64,000 nucleotides of DNA, from NCBI RefSeq assembly GCF_016906535.1, contig NC_057384.1, positions 620,001-684,000 of the forward strand, read 5' to 3'. The notes under the pieces are model-generated. The model made no database searches and was not told the origin of the DNA. It saw only the letters and a program-made list of their open reading frames with translations. The position numbers and the translations under genes were made by a program. This document shows, piece by piece, positions 47,501-60,091 of this stretch (position 1 is the stretch's first letter; every line of letters starts with the position of its first letter). The DNA comes from Rhizoctonia solani. Taxonomy: Eukaryota; Basidiomycota; Agaricomycetes; Cantharellales; Ceratobasidiaceae.

Positions 47501-48118
47501 CAGAGTGAGAGTTTGTGGATGGGCGGCTCGGCCGTTCACGAAATCACCGCCAATTAAAGACACGAAAATTCGTTGAGAAACAGCCTTACGATATTCGATA
47601 TGAAACCTGCCGGAAGTCTATATATGTTATGGAGGTTTCTATATCTTCTCCAAATAATCGGCCAGAATTGTACTAGAAACGGTCTGTCTACTAGCCCGGG
47701 CCAAAACTTTCTGGATGTTTACTATTAACCGTTTCCGGCATGTTTCGTTAGAGAGTCTATTTATCGCCGAATTCAGGGATGCCTATATGTTGCAGTGCCG
47801 AAATAATCAGAATCTATGTGGTATACGTGAATTGATGCCCCACTTAGTGTGTAGTGAAGAGAGACGGAGGGGTCGTCGGCTCATGCGACTAATGCTCCTG
47901 CGCTCGCCATTGAGTATACGTCCTGTGTCCTCTACCGGTTCCCTTAAACCTATCCTACTATACATTATACAAAACTGGATTAAACACATATAAAACAGCC
48001 CCTGTCAAGCCGACCTGGTATACGTTTCATGACCTCTCCATGCTCCATGGCAAAATAGGCCGGATCCATAGGCCTTCTAGCTGCACTGATACTGAGAGGT
48101 TAAATAAAATAATTACAT
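44578..48118. other. 3.5-kb gap between convergent genes, no gene recognised
   Basis: Frames of up to about 109 codons (near 46473-46802) occur, but none has a domain, signal peptide or neighbouring exon that I can support. The sequence is AT-rich. No LTR, TIR or tRNA was spotted. Confidence 0.5.
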
Positions 48119-51100
48119 TCACACCAATGCAGAGAAGGACCTCCAACCCCATGCTTCCCAGCAATCACTTGTCCAGCGTGGATGATATTCATCTTGGATA
48201 GGCATATAGCCATGCAATCCGGTGGCTGCGTTGGCCGCCAATAGCATAAGGATCCCTTCCCGAGCCTTCAATGATTCTAGCTTGTCGTGCTCCGCTTCTA
48301 GATTAGTGCCACCTTGCCTCTGCGGAAGCGCTGCACGCTCCTCTTCTACCAATGTACGAATGCCACGCAATGTGTCTGGCCCAGGGAAAGAGTACCGAGT
48401 GACGTACAACCCTACGGCACGAAGTAATTCACGCTCTCGCTGCATCCACCCGCTTCGACGTGGTGTTAGAGAGCGTACATCTTCCCCTCGACAATAGCGC
48501 ATGATTGCGTCTCTGAGTTCATGTGCGCTAACTCCAACATAGCCAGTCTCGGTTAAATCCAGCGCCTTGCGTTGGTCCCTGCCGAGCCTGGCTTCCCGCA
48601 AAACTCCATCCCAAGCACTGGCAACAGCGCCTAGGAGGCTACCTTTAACTAGGCCCACACGCGACTTATCGCCTACCCGACCTCCGAAGCTTTGGAATAA
48701 TTGGTTATAGAAATCTCGTGCAAATCGTACATCTCGGAATACGAGAGTTCGTGGTCCAGGTGCTGTGTGGTGGCCAGCTAAGGGTATTCGTTGGGTTGTG
48801 TGCGGATAATTTGGATGACCCGAATCGAGACTTGGATGCTGGAGGCCAACACCGGTCTGAGTAAGGGCGTGCAGTCCGGCATGTAACGGTAGCGCTTGGG
48901 CTTTATCTGCTGTTAAACATTCAAGTAATGCCTGATGGAAGTATGTTGTACGCGCGACGTCCGCTCGAGTAGCATCGGCTGGGACCCGACACAAGCGATC
49001 TGCCCAAGCTACAAACATGGGTTCATTGGAGAAGCTCACAATAAAACGTTGCAAGTCTGCCTGCGCGTTTGAGCTCCTGGGGGCAGCAGTATCCGGGAAA
49101 TCCAACGCCGAAGGATCGCCTACATGTGTACCCGCTCGAACAAAGATGCTCCTGACTCCGCGCGGATCCTCAACGTAGCTCAGGAAGCCGGTCCGTCGCT
49201 TGACAAACAGGGTTTGGTGTTGGAGTATGTTCTCACGATGCGCGCGTACGCCGGCAACATCAACGTAATAAGGCCAGTACCTCGGAGAGTCTACCCTAAT
49301 GGACTGTAGCGCGCGGACATCCGGGATCAGCGTTGGCGTCATGAGATGGTGGACAATTGGTGGTTGGCTCGAGACTTTAACCTTCACGGGAAGGTACACC
49401 GTTTCGCCTGTATCCGCATCTCTTGCAACAAGACATCGAGGCTCTGCTGCCAAGACCCAAAGGTGGCGAAGAAGCTGTAAATGACCTCGGTTGTCGCCCG
49501 AATTCAGAGGCATTCTTGGGTAGAACGCAGCGATAAGACATGCAATTGATGCATTGGACGAACTTAACGTGTACCGACCACCCCCTAAGAAGAGCAGGCC
49601 CAGCGCAAGACTTGTGGACATAGGTGATCCGAACTTAAAACCTGGGCCGTACCTTCCATAAGCAATTCGGAGTCGACGAAGGGTGGTTAATTCTCCAGTC
49701 CCGGCCATAACCATGGCTAGGGCCAACGACAAAACGTTGAGGGTTTCACGAACTGCGCTGCGTTTGACTTGCGCCTCATAGGTTACCGCTAGTAGTATTG
49801 ATTAGCCCATGAATAGTCCAGACGAACGGTACGTACTGGAGGCTGTGACATGTTTGGTAAACAAGTCAAACCAGTACGCGATTGTCCCATAGGCTCCCTC
49901 ATCCGCTGTTCCCGCGTACTTGAGTCCAATTGCAAAGCAGGCGCCAGAGATGATATGATAATGTGCCAATTCTATTGATTCAGTCAGACTGGGGTCTGAG
50001 TTATTTGTGCTCCCATCGGCGCCATTTATTTGTGGTAAGCGTCCGTGAACCCAAGTGATCGAAGGTTCAATTGTGTCCCACATAATAAGCGATCGACCAA
50101 GGGTACGCATGACTAGTAAATTGGGTTGGATACGATACAGGGCCATTGGGGTATCGGGTAGCTCGAGAAGTTGGGCGATGTCTTCTCGTCCTGTTCGAAG
50201 GTACATTAACGCCAGAGCAATCGTGGCCGCCGGGGAGGTAATATTCACATCGAAAGAAGGCTTGTCTCCCGGTGCACCAGGTGGCTCTCCTTGAATGTAC
50301 ACTCTAAGCCGAGCAAGCATTTCCATATCCACAGGACTTGTCGCCCTTGCACCTGTACCGACCATTATCATGCCAAATGCTAACGCGGACTTGCGGAATA
50401 TGCTTCAGCGTCTGTACCGTCGGTGTTTCGACCTATTTCTCCTAGCATAACCTCTGCCATTCGTCGGTGGCGGGTGCCAAGGAACAATAGACCAATACCC
50501 GAGACTGCAGCCGTTTGCGTCGCATGCGGGATATTGAGTTCTGCTGCGCGAGGGGGGAGGAGGGCCGGAATATGCACACATAAGAGTTTGGTCGTTGCCT
50601 TGTCCCCAGAACCCATGTGCGCTGCGGCGAGCCCAAGTAGTACGCCCATTGACGTGAGCTCATGCTTAGGTGTAAGGTATCTGAACGTATGCCAAGTAAC
50701 CATGGAACGTAGGTGGCCTGTCAATCCAAGGCCATACAAGAATCCAGCGTGTTCGGCAGTAAGTTCGTTTGGTCGATTGAAGGCAATCCAAGAGCTATCG
50801 ATGCTTCCGGATGACGGGGATATACGAAGTGCAGCCGCAACACCATTGTGGAATTCGGCGTATTGTTTGCAGTCAGGTGGGATTCGATTGGGCTCGAGCG
50901 TTATAGTCACGTTTTGCGGATAGATTTTGACCGAGAGTTCGATTTTGGGGATGGTGTATACGTCGGTCATGACAGTCGGCACAGAACCAAAAGTATATGC
51001 CCCGCGGCCAAACGCAAGAGAAAACGTTCGCTCCGCGAGGAAAAACGCTACTTGTTGATTTTCTGTTGCTTGGTCATGTTCGCTATAATCAGGTAAGTCG

Positions 51101-54100
51101 GCGAATAGACATAGCTTTGCTACACTCACCTTAGCTCTGGCCGTTCTTTCAGCTTAACAATCGCCATCCTGGATGAATTTAGCATTCGTTCTATTTCGTA
51201 CAAACGCCTGTCCATCCCGAATCGAACGTCCGTGAATCCTTTGAGTCCGAGATCGGTTCCGCTAAGTTCTCGCGTCTGACCCTGTGCTATCGTCTTAGCT
51301 TCGCGGCTCAGTTCACTCGTCGTTGGGCGCGCATCGTCGTTGGTGTCCTGATTGTCGGCTCAGTGACCTTGATACCAATCGAATTTTAGGAGAACACTAA
51401 CCATTCTGGCCCGGTGCTCGTACTCCCCGCCAAATGTAAATCCGGAAGCCTTTCCGCTACGCATATGCGCCAAATCCCGCCTTTCGATCAATGTATACCC
51501 TCGGCACTCATCTCCGTAGAAGGATTTAGTTGGCAGCTCCTAAGGCTCTCTGATTGGAGCCCCCACTCCAAGTGGTAACCTCGCGATTGCCACGACCACA
51601 TTCTCAGACTCTGAAAGGAGACCCACAGCCGCGACGGCCCGAGCACGTTGATCGCCTACAGCAGGGTCACATAGCACGTTAAACACATCGTTCCATAAAT
51701 GGACACGCTCCGTAGGGTCAAGTTTCCCGTATTCCAAGGCGGGGGTCAACTGGAAGGTGCGTGCCAATTCGCTTAGACGTGGGAAGGAATTGCGACCATG
51801 TGGTACAGAGAGAAGGGTATAGAGGTGAGAAAGGATGTCGGGTGGAGCGATGAGGCGTTCGTCAAAAAGATGAGATTCTGCAAGCACGTCAGGATTAAGG
51901 TAAGGGTGGGCTACAGATACCCACCGTTTCCGACACAGCCCCTCCATGCTTCAGGAGCATCGCAACATACTCGGCTCCAGTAATCCACGTAATCGGGTCG
52001 CACTCTACGGGCGAGTTTAAGTACTAGAGCACCAATCTCCGCGAGTCGGTCCATTTTAGTTACATCCGTTGCAAGTGTTTGGGCGGCGAGATGTAGTGCG
52101 AGCATTGCGGGGGCCAAATATGGAGAAGTGGCCCCTGGCTGCGTCTGCACAACTGCATCAAAGCTTCGCGAGGTAGCCGGATCAGGTTCGGGCAGAGCCA
52201 ACCCAGCGGCTGTAAATATGGTCTCGTCCCTCATCCTTGTATGCGTCCGCGTGCTTGACAGTAACTCCCAGGCATTGCTATGGCTGCTGATTTCTCGTTT
52301 TCCTGCATTGTCTCCAAGAAAAACCTCACATACAGCTTCTCCAAAACATTCGAATTCTGTCTTGTCTACATCGGGATTTTCACCCCATCGTTTCTCCAAC
52401 CAGCTTTTACGAATCCTCCATCCTTCATTCGCTGGGACGACCCTTGCTAGAGCCTCGAACCCCAATTTAACGAGGTAGTCATGCGGAGAGAGATCCAAAC
52501 ACAATCTCCCTTTAAGGCCATCTTCGTATTCGATTGTTATGCTTGATCCAACAGGATTGCGCAAAGCAACTGGCAGGGGGGCGTGGAGAGGAGTAGCGTC
52601 CATCGACTTTGAATCCACTTTTTTGTGCCCACGTACTCCTGTGTACTCCAAACTCGAGGACAATTTGGGCGAGACAGAAATGGTTACTTGGAGTTCTCGG
52701 AGTTCCCAAAGAAGGACTTTAACGGTCCCTTCAGAGGTGAGAACCAGGAGGTCCTTAATTCCGGGCGAGTGATGGAAAGTGCAGAGACTGAGCGAGCTGA
52801 AAAAGTTCCGATAATTCGGGAAGATAAAGATGAATGCTGTCGAGTAAGGGAGATGATTTGCAAGGATTGTGAGGGGAACAGAATGGCAAGATTAGAGTAA
52901 TCGTGACGGGCATCGAATGGGTGTATAGTTATCTCAGATGCATGGCTAGAGCTATCCCATTAAGAGAATGTGAATAGGTATGATGCGCTTTCAAAGGGCT
53001 AAGACTTACTCGTACTCGTTCAAATCGAGTTGAGTTACATGTTGGAGCCATACGTGGGGTCGCATGCTACTATCGCCTACACCAGCTAGCTCATCCCCTT
53101 CTCCTAGCCCTCCACCGATATGAATCCGATCCATAGTGCTAGTTAAATCATTTCGGCTGATCTGTGGAAGCATGGGCCGTGATGTTGTTCTCCCAATGGC
53201 TCTTCGTCTTCATCGTCCTGTCCAAGGGGGATGCGATCCAGCCTGTCGTTGACCACTCGCTCGCGTGGTTTTGCGCCTCCTCCATGGAGAGACATAACGG
53301 GTTTACGGGAGGCATATCTCCAGATGGTCAACCGCCGTTTTTGATTATTGTGCGAAATGAGGAGTCGCTCGTGGTCTGCATCGGTGCCGCCCGATACATA
53401 CAAAACTGTGTCAGAGGGGTGTAGACGGGCCGACGGCAAAGGCTCGACAACGGGGGGAGTACCACCATCTGAGAAGCCTCCAAGTATTGAACGCGCGCAG
53501 CCGACAATTTTGAATTCGTCAAGGGGACTAGCAAGGGAAAAGAGGGTGGGGAGCAACGGGGTGCCTGTCTGGACAGCCTCGTCAAGTTCTTCCCGATCTT
53601 GGGCGCGTTGACGAGAAGACCGGTGGGAGACATTTCCCAAGCGCGTCGGACGAGAAAGGGAAGGTGAATGGTATGTTCAACGCCATTCCGCATCAAGACC
53701 TTGGCAATATCTCGGAGGAAAACAACTAAAGCGCGACAGGCGGTAGGCGATTCCGGTGCGTGGTCATCCTGTGACGGGTTCATACGTTGCCTTTGCAAGA
53801 ACTGAAAGAAAGGACCAAACGTGGGATTGTCATCGAGAGACGAATCATGATGAGAAGTTGCGTTTTGAGTGGATATAACATCGTCGGGATGGAACCAAGC
53901 CCAGCAAACCCATTGAATATCTTGCTTTTCGTGTGCAAAGTCCCAGGTTCGGCGAGGTATTCCTCCTATGCTCCAGACTATGGTGCGATTATTCCAAGAT
54001 AGTTCTTCTTCGCCTTGTCCAGGGACCGGAGAAGGACCAGCCAGACACCTGACAGCCGTAGCAGAGGATTGGTTGGGAGCAAAAACATTTCGAAGGCTCT

Positions 54101-54215
54101 TGAGCAAATCTGACTCTTCGATATCATTTTCGGTTGTAGGCTCATTCCCCAGAGAGCGAAGATAAGTTTGCCCAGGCGAGAAAGGCGCTGTGCTCAACGG
54201 AGCGTGGATCGACAT
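48119..54215 (-). CDS. APC1: Anaphase-promoting complex subunit 1 (APC1), several frameshifts
   Basis: A very long minus-strand gene from ATG 54215 (MSIHAPLSTAPFSPGQTYLR) to a stop at 48119. The N-terminal half has beta-propeller pieces (LSWNNRTIVWSIGG, IKDLLVLTSEGTVKVLLWEL, TSTMDRIHIGGGLGEG). The middle has YIERR-type and LYEIERMLNSSR blocks. The C-terminal half has the proteasome/cyclosome repeats (EHAGFLYGLGLTGHLRSM, ELTSMGVLLGLAAAHMGSGD, TQTAAVSGIGLLFLGT, STSLALGLLFLGGGRYTL) typical of Apc1. It is the scaffold of the APC/C ubiquitin ligase in the nucleus. Single-base shifts occur near 53612, 53175, 51940, 51520-51540 and 50400. Most sit in short homopolymers and domain content continues across them. 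Exon borders are only partly settled. Confidence 0.88.
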
Positions 54216-54513
54216 GGTAACAGAGGGGTGTAACAAAGCCGGATGTAACGACGCGCAAACGCAAATCACGTGCGTTTGTTGGTATGGCCAAGCATGTGAA
54301 AGGGACGAATCGCCGGTCGTCGGGAGGGCGGTCGGGAGCGTCGGACGACAGAGGCGGGTGTGCTGGAGATAGAGAGGAATCAGAGGACTCAAGGGAGGAA
54401 ACGGGGGAGCGAGCTTTGCAAGCGCCGATCGGATGCAGATCCTATCCTTCTATAAGAAGCCAGCCATGCCTGCAACTAACAATCACCCAATTCGATTCGA
54501 CTGAATTCTAAGC
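54216..54513. promoter_or_regulatory. Divergent intergenic region between APC1 and malate dehydrogenase
   Basis: 298 bp between start codons, with a TATAAG-like box (54452-54457) about 60 bases before the dehydrogenase ATG. The rest is purine-rich with no named site. Confidence 0.5.
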
Positions 54514-55840
54514 ATGACTCTCAAGGCAGTTGTTCTCGGTGCTGCTGGCGGCATTGGCCAGCCTCTCTCTCTTCTCCTCAAGACTAACCCTGCCATTACC
54601 GAGCTCTCGCTCTTCGATATCGTCAATACTCCTGGTGTTGCAGCCGACCTATCGCACATCGACACTCCTGCTGTCGTCCAGGGTTACCTTCCACCTGACG
54701 ATGGTCTCGCAAAAGCCGTCAAAGGCGCAGATGTTATCGTAATCCCTGCAGGTGTCCCCCGAAAGCCCGGGGTATGTATGCATAATTTCGTATATGCACT
54801 ATCACTGACGCGTTAACCTCAGATGAGTCGTGACGATCTCTTCAAGGTTGGTCATACGACTATAGCTGGCGCCCATACTCACACTGCTACTATCAGATCA
54901 ACGCTGGCATCATCCGCGATCTAGCCATCGCGATCGCAACCAACGCCCCCAAGGCATTTATCCTAGTCATCTCCAGTGCGTTTCCACATATATTCGGTGA
55001 TTTCATCGTGCCGATCATCTATCTTCAGATCCCGTAAATAGCACTGTCCCTATTGTCGCGGAAGTTCTCAAGAAGCATGGTGTCTTCGATCCTAAACGGT
55101 ATATACCCCCACTGCAATCGCTTTCCAATTCCATCCAATTTATCCACTTTGCAGACTATTCGGTGTAACCACACTCGATGTTGTTCGGGCTTCTACATTC
55201 ATTGCAACTGTCGCTGGGTCGGCGTCATCTGCACCCGACTACACCGTTCCCGTCGTCGGAGGTCACAGTGGCGTGACCATTATTCCTCTTCTCTCCCAAG
55301 CAAGGCCGTCCCTTCCATCCAGTCAATCGAAATCTGATATCGAGGCTCTCACCAAACGAATTCAGTTTGGTGGGGACGAAGTTGTCAAGGCCAAAGATGG
55401 AGCAGGAAGCGCCACTCTTAGTATGGCCTATGCCGCTGCTGAATTTACCAACGCAGTCCTCAAGGGCCTCAAGGGCGAGGATGTAACCGTACCTAGTTAC
55501 GTTCACATTAGTGCCGATCCTGAAGGTGGAAAGGCCTTGTTGGCTGAGATTGGAGACGATTTGCAGTATTTCTCGACGCGCGTCAAACTTGGGGTGAGTA
55601 GCTTCCCTAATCGTGTCCATGTGGGGATTTGATTGATTGACGAACGTGGGGATAAAGCCAAACGGTGTGGAGAAGATTCTTCCTCTCGGGCAGCTTTCGG
55701 ATTACGAGGCCGCGTTGGTCAAAACCGCTACTCCAGAGCTGAAGGATAACATTTCCAAGGTAGGTAGATTGTTATCGTTGGTGAAATTTTGCTGACCGGT
55801 ATATTAGGGTATCAACTTTGTTGAGCATTCTAAGCTGTAG
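54514..55840 (+). CDS. NAD-dependent malate dehydrogenase
   Basis: Seven exons (54514-54771, 54823-54846, 54897-54975, 55029-55098, 55155-55593, 55658-55759, 55808-55840) join to 334 residues, intact. It interconverts malate and oxaloacetate with NAD(H). Seen: the Rossmann start [43 protein letters not shown] (substrate Arg residues), [23 protein letters not shown] and the catalytic [14 protein letters not shown]. It groups with the mitochondrial/bacterial-like fungal MDHs. The start is chosen at the only ATG before the Rossmann motif, and no obvious mitochondrial presequence precedes it, so a cytosolic or peroxisomal location is possible. A 24-nt exon 2 encodes MSRDDLFK. Confidence 0.96.
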
Positions 55841-56284
55841 ACACACTGCTAGGCCTTGCTATATTTGCGTGTTTGAAGGAAAATAATGTAATATCAAAAT
55901 TATAAAGATCAATCGGCTATATTGCGGAGAATGTTCGCAAGCAATCCCGCAGCTTTAGTCAGTCTGTTATTCAAGTTAGAGTTCTATCTGACTACAAGCT
56001 CAATGAGCTCCGACATTGACTGCAAATGAGTTGCCTTGAGTTTGGGATGAACAGCTCGAAGCTTCGCAGGCCTTCGTAGCTCGTCAACTTGTACGAATCT
56101 GTGGGCGCTTTGGTGGGCTTCAGCCGCTCACGAGGGGGTCCAGCCATAGGCACGGGTGCATGTCAATACACATCCGCATATATAGTGCACTTGACGGGGA
56201 CCGGTTGAACATCAAAAAATACGGTTTCAACCTCTGTCTGCTGGTTCTATACATCGAGTTATATATATGGTTTATTCACTAGGG
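55841..56284. other. Intergenic stretch between convergent genes
   Basis: 443 bp of 3' flanks. Nothing else was seen. Confidence 0.5.
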
Positions 56285-56870
56285 TTAGAAGGGGTCTGCG
56301 CCACTTCCGGCGTTCAGAGCCAAGCTCTCATCCTGCATGGGACCAGTTTGAATACGAACCCCGGGATGTGCGCTATTTGTGTCATCCGGGTACCTAAAAT
56401 CCGTCGCGTTCCTCCCTTTGCCACCACCTCTGTCTCCTCCTCCACGCCCTTTTCGTCTGATTATTTTGATGGTCAAGATAGCACCTATCAATCCAATACC
56501 TATCATTGCGATAGTAACAACGTCTGCATGGTCCTTCTTTTTCTCGACGTCTACCAGAGATTGCTGGAGCTGCGATTTTAGACCGGAGAGGGCTTTCTCG
56601 ACAGGGGTGATGTTACTCATGGGCTCAGACATGTGGGGAGGGGAGTGGTCCACCGGAGGAGGAACGCGCACCGACGAACCTGTAAAACACATATAAAAAA
56701 ATAGACGTGTATAAAGGCATACAGATTGGCTTACGCGCCGCAATTCCCACTGCTATCAAAACCAAAACAGGCGGGGTGATCAAAAGAGCTGTTCCAAGTC
56801 CCTTGTTGGTCGCGATCATGTTGGCTCTTGATCGAACCACTTTATGAGCCTGATAGAATGTATCATTCAT
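56285..56870 (-). CDS. Hypothetical protein with two transmembrane segments
   Basis: Two exons (56870-56735, 56679-56285) give 176 residues. An N-terminal TM (ALLITPPVLVLIAVGIAA, about 29-46) is followed by a Pro-rich loop (VRVPPPVDHSPPH) and a short amphipathic helix (VEKALSGLKSQLQQSLVDVEK). A second TM (VVTIAMIGIGLIGAILTI) follows, then a basic stop-transfer run KIIRRKGRGGGDRGGGKG and a hydrophilic tail. I do not recognise the family. Its position beside two IFI6/IFI27-like genes may be chance. The GT-AG intron is in phase, and both halves show sensible topology, which supports a real gene. Confidence 0.6.
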
Positions 56871-57412
56871 CTTTACGTGTCGCGCGTATTTCTCTACGAT
56901 CGTCTAGGTAAATAAGGCATTTCCACCAAGTTGGAGGTATATACTTAGGATTTTACTGAATTTGTAAAGCCATCGGTGGATGTCCATGGTGGTGCACCCG
57001 TACTAGTGTATAGCCACATTGCCTCGAGGTCCTCCAATAATTTGATTTGATTAGTCCCGCTGCGGAGCCCGAGTGGAATCAGGTGGCTACGCTCTTGTTG
57101 GTTTGAGCTATAGTGGAGTTTAATCAAGCAGCTACGACGCATATAGGCCGTTGATAGGAATCATTGCCAACGCCTCATGATATCGATCCACACATATATC
57201 ATATATAAATCGTGTGACCCCATCATGCACACATGTATGCTCATACATAGGCACTTGCGTGTCTCTTTTTTAGCGTTTCTGATTTCACATATGTAAGCTC
57301 AGCAAGGAATCAGTCATCCAGAATGTGTGTACATGTGCTCGCAACAATTTCTTTTTGGTAAATTAGACACCCGTTAAATACAGCTCGTTCAACGACTCAA
57401 TTTGGGCACGGT
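56871..57412. other. Intergenic stretch, no gene recognised
   Basis: 541 bp between tandem minus-strand genes. Confidence 0.5.
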
Positions 57413-58306
57413 TTATCCCGTGAACGATTCTACCTCTGTATTTGAGACTACTCGTTTAGTCTTATTTTTAGGAAGTCTTGATTCCAAGAAGTCATCTTCA
57501 GTGCTGAGTCTATGCTGAGCACGAACGATTTCGTCCTCATAAGGAGGTGGGGGACCACATGTTTCTAGTGTCCACTCCTGCGAATCATCGTCACTATCAT
57601 CGTCTTCCTTGCTCTCATCGTCACTCCTGCGCTCATTGTTGTTTTGGCTGCCACGGTTCCGGCCTCTACCATTCCTATCGCGGCTCCGGCCTTGATGTTG
57701 TTCGCGACCTCTACCTCCACTGCTCCCGTCCCCAGTTCTCCCTCCCTCGTCGCCGTTGTTTGAGGAGCGCCCCCCACTATTCCTGCCGTTTCCGGAGTCT
57801 TTGTCGTCACCCTTGTCTTCACTTGCAGCTGCAGTGGCGATTCCTGCGCGGCGGCGGCCACAACTGCAGGAACCATCGTTCCTGTTGCCCCGATGGATTG
57901 CATGATAGCAAAAGCGCTACCTGCTTGAACAGCGCCTCCATATACTACGCTTTGGACGAGCGCTGCCACCGATCCTGAATAAATAATTGGTTAGATTGTT
58001 TTTATCAATATTATATTCAATATGTATCAAGAGATGTATCGGTTAAAGTGGTATCAAGATTACACTCGGATCTGTTCATAATACCGAGAGTCTGTGGAAA
58101 TAAAGGTCAGGTACATACCTGCTGCAACACCGGCTGTAGTAAATCCTAATAAGGGAGGGGCTACAAAAACTCCTACCCCAACCGCTGCTCCTGCTCCGAT
58201 TCCTTTTATAACTAGACTCACATAACATGCACAGCTATCAGTATACCCATACAAAACTTCGCATAATAGCATATAGGTCTCACTGACTTTTACTACCCCA
58301 GCCCAT
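57413..58306 (-). CDS. IFI6/IFI27-like membrane protein, copy 4, with acidic/basic tail and PPxY motif
   Basis: A 19-nt first exon (58306-58288, MGWGSK) joins 58211-58119 (GAGAAVGVGVFVAPPLLGF, TTAGVAAG), then 57974 onward (GSVAALVQSVVYGGAVQAGS, AFAIMQSIGATGTMVPAVV). Near 57845-57850 the frame changes by one base within a GCC-rich run. The downstream frame stays open to TAA 57413-57415 and encodes a long hydrophilic tail: Arg/Gly/Asn-rich, then DDESKEDDDSDDD, then CGPPPPYEDEIV and KNKTKR. The core is the Ifi-6-16 hairpin. The tail with a PPxY motif suggests contact with a WW-domain or Nedd4/Rsp5-type ligase (inference). If the shift is real, the tail becomes a different Thr/Ala-rich end. Confidence 0.7.
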
Positions 58307-59041
58307 GAGCTAAATCAACGAATGATGCGATGGTTGCTGTTGATAGCTACTCACAAGACTTTGTCATCACTTAAATATAGCCAAGGTAGCAAAGCGGGTC
58401 AAGCATAGGGGTTTGCCACCCAGAATATTCTAGCAATAAGACACGTAGAAATTACATGACGGCGGTATTCTAGTTCCCTTATACCGATGGGCATGCGGCT
58501 GGCCAGAGTACGGGGTAACAACGTTGTGGGGCTTCATTGGAACGAATCGCTGATACATACATGTGTTGGAAGAGTTCAGCATTCTGATGGAAGCTTAAGT
58601 ATATCGTCTTTACATTTTTGAGATTATCAGTGAGTTGAAATAACGTATATAGCTCTACGCCCCGTTTTCGTCTGGCCGATGAATATTCCATGCTCAGATG
58701 TTCCGGGCCGGACCAAAGAAAGCATGTCAGTCGCCCTTTACATTTGCGCGAAAGACTCTCTAAATGGGCCCTACACCGGTCAATAGGTAAACTTGGAGTT
58801 TCGAATGTAAATTTCGGGCTGAACTCATGCGGTTTATCTGCCTCCTCATCAATAGCTAACTACAGCGAGCTGCCAGCTTGGATTGAAAATCCGTTTTGTA
58901 CCTTGCTCGCTGGGAACAAATATTTGGTGGCAACAATACGCATAATGATTCCAGAGAACCTATTTATAACGGGAGTGAACAAATGGTGCTATTCGCACAT
59001 GCGGTTTCAAAAAAAAGAGCAATTGGACAACTGACATACTC
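58307..59041. other. Intergenic stretch, no gene recognised
   Basis: 735 bp. One 114-codon frame (58690-59034, plus) has no recognisable domain and is not supported. Confidence 0.5.
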
Positions 59042-59870
59042 CTAACTCTGATTGTTTCTCGGGCGATAAACTTCTCCACCATGACTCGCATTTATCGAAT
59101 ACCTTATCGACCCTTGGTCTTCATCAGGGCTGGAGACTTGAAGGATACCTTGATCGTATGGCGATCGATCTTGGACAAGTTTGTGTAACCTCTCTCTGAG
59201 ACTTGCACGCTGTGACCTCCCTTCATTGACAGGATTTTGATTTTCCCCTTCACTCTGCTTCTCCAGGTCTTCATTTTCTTTATCCTCTTGAGCTTCTTTA
59301 TCTCCGTCCTCTCGTTGTTCTCCGTTGTCATCGGGGCCCTGTCCTTGGCCCTGTCCCGCTTCTACAGCACCGGCAATGCCTGTAGCACTAGCACCAGCCA
59401 CTAGCGCCGGGACGATCGTTGCCGTTGCGCCAACCGATTGCATAATTGAAAACAGGCTACCAGCCGGCACAGCAGCTCCGTACACCGCAGATTGAATGGC
59501 TGCAGCCACAGATCCTACCAAATGGGTCAGCAAGAGTTATCACGTTCACCAAATAGCCCGGCAATATACTTGCAAGCCAGAACTTGGCAACTGCAAAACA
59601 GGGACAAGAAATAAAGCGCGTCAGCTCACCCGCTGCAACGCCAGAAGCGGTGAATCCCAGCAAAGGGGGAACTGCAAATACAGCTACACCAGTCCCTACT
59701 CCTATCGCCCCTACTTTGGCAACTTTTTTGACAGGGGGCGGCATGTTCTCTATCGCCTCGCGGGCTGCTCGCACATCTTGGCAGATATTTAGTCCTAGTC
59801 AGTAGGATAAGTGACATAACCTACTGGGATTATTTGCTACCTGATTCCAAAAATTATTCATGATGATGGA
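59042..59870 (-). CDS. IFI6/IFI27-like membrane protein, copy 5, acidic tail
   Basis: Well-supported parts: an exon ending at 59640 with AAREAIENMPPPVKKVAKVG, GVGTGVAVFAVPPLLGF and TASGVAAG, then the last exon 59514-59042 with GSVAAAIQSAVYGAAVPAGS, LFSIMQSVGATATIVPALV and a hydrophilic tail (GQGQGQGPDDNGEQREDGDK) ending RPRNNQS. The first exon is uncertain; an ATG near 59860 (MNNFWNQ) is one possibility but its phase does not join cleanly. The core matches copy 4 almost residue for residue, and the intron sits at the same place (after GVAAG), so the two are duplicates. Tails have diverged strongly, and this one lacks the PPxY motif. Confidence 0.75.
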
Positions 59871-60091
59871 CCTATGACACGGCTCTCGTAGTGGTTATAT
59901 CTCATAGTTTGTAAGTTAGCCACCACGCGGTTACAAATAACGGCAATCAAAAGGGCCGTCGCCACGCGAATGTGTGCTGATGCATGACTGACGCGCCTCC
60001 AGCCTTCAGTTGACTTGGGGATAAAAGAACTTCTCCGAATGGCACATCAATACCTGTGCACCGAACCACCTTGGATATCATTTTATTCTAT

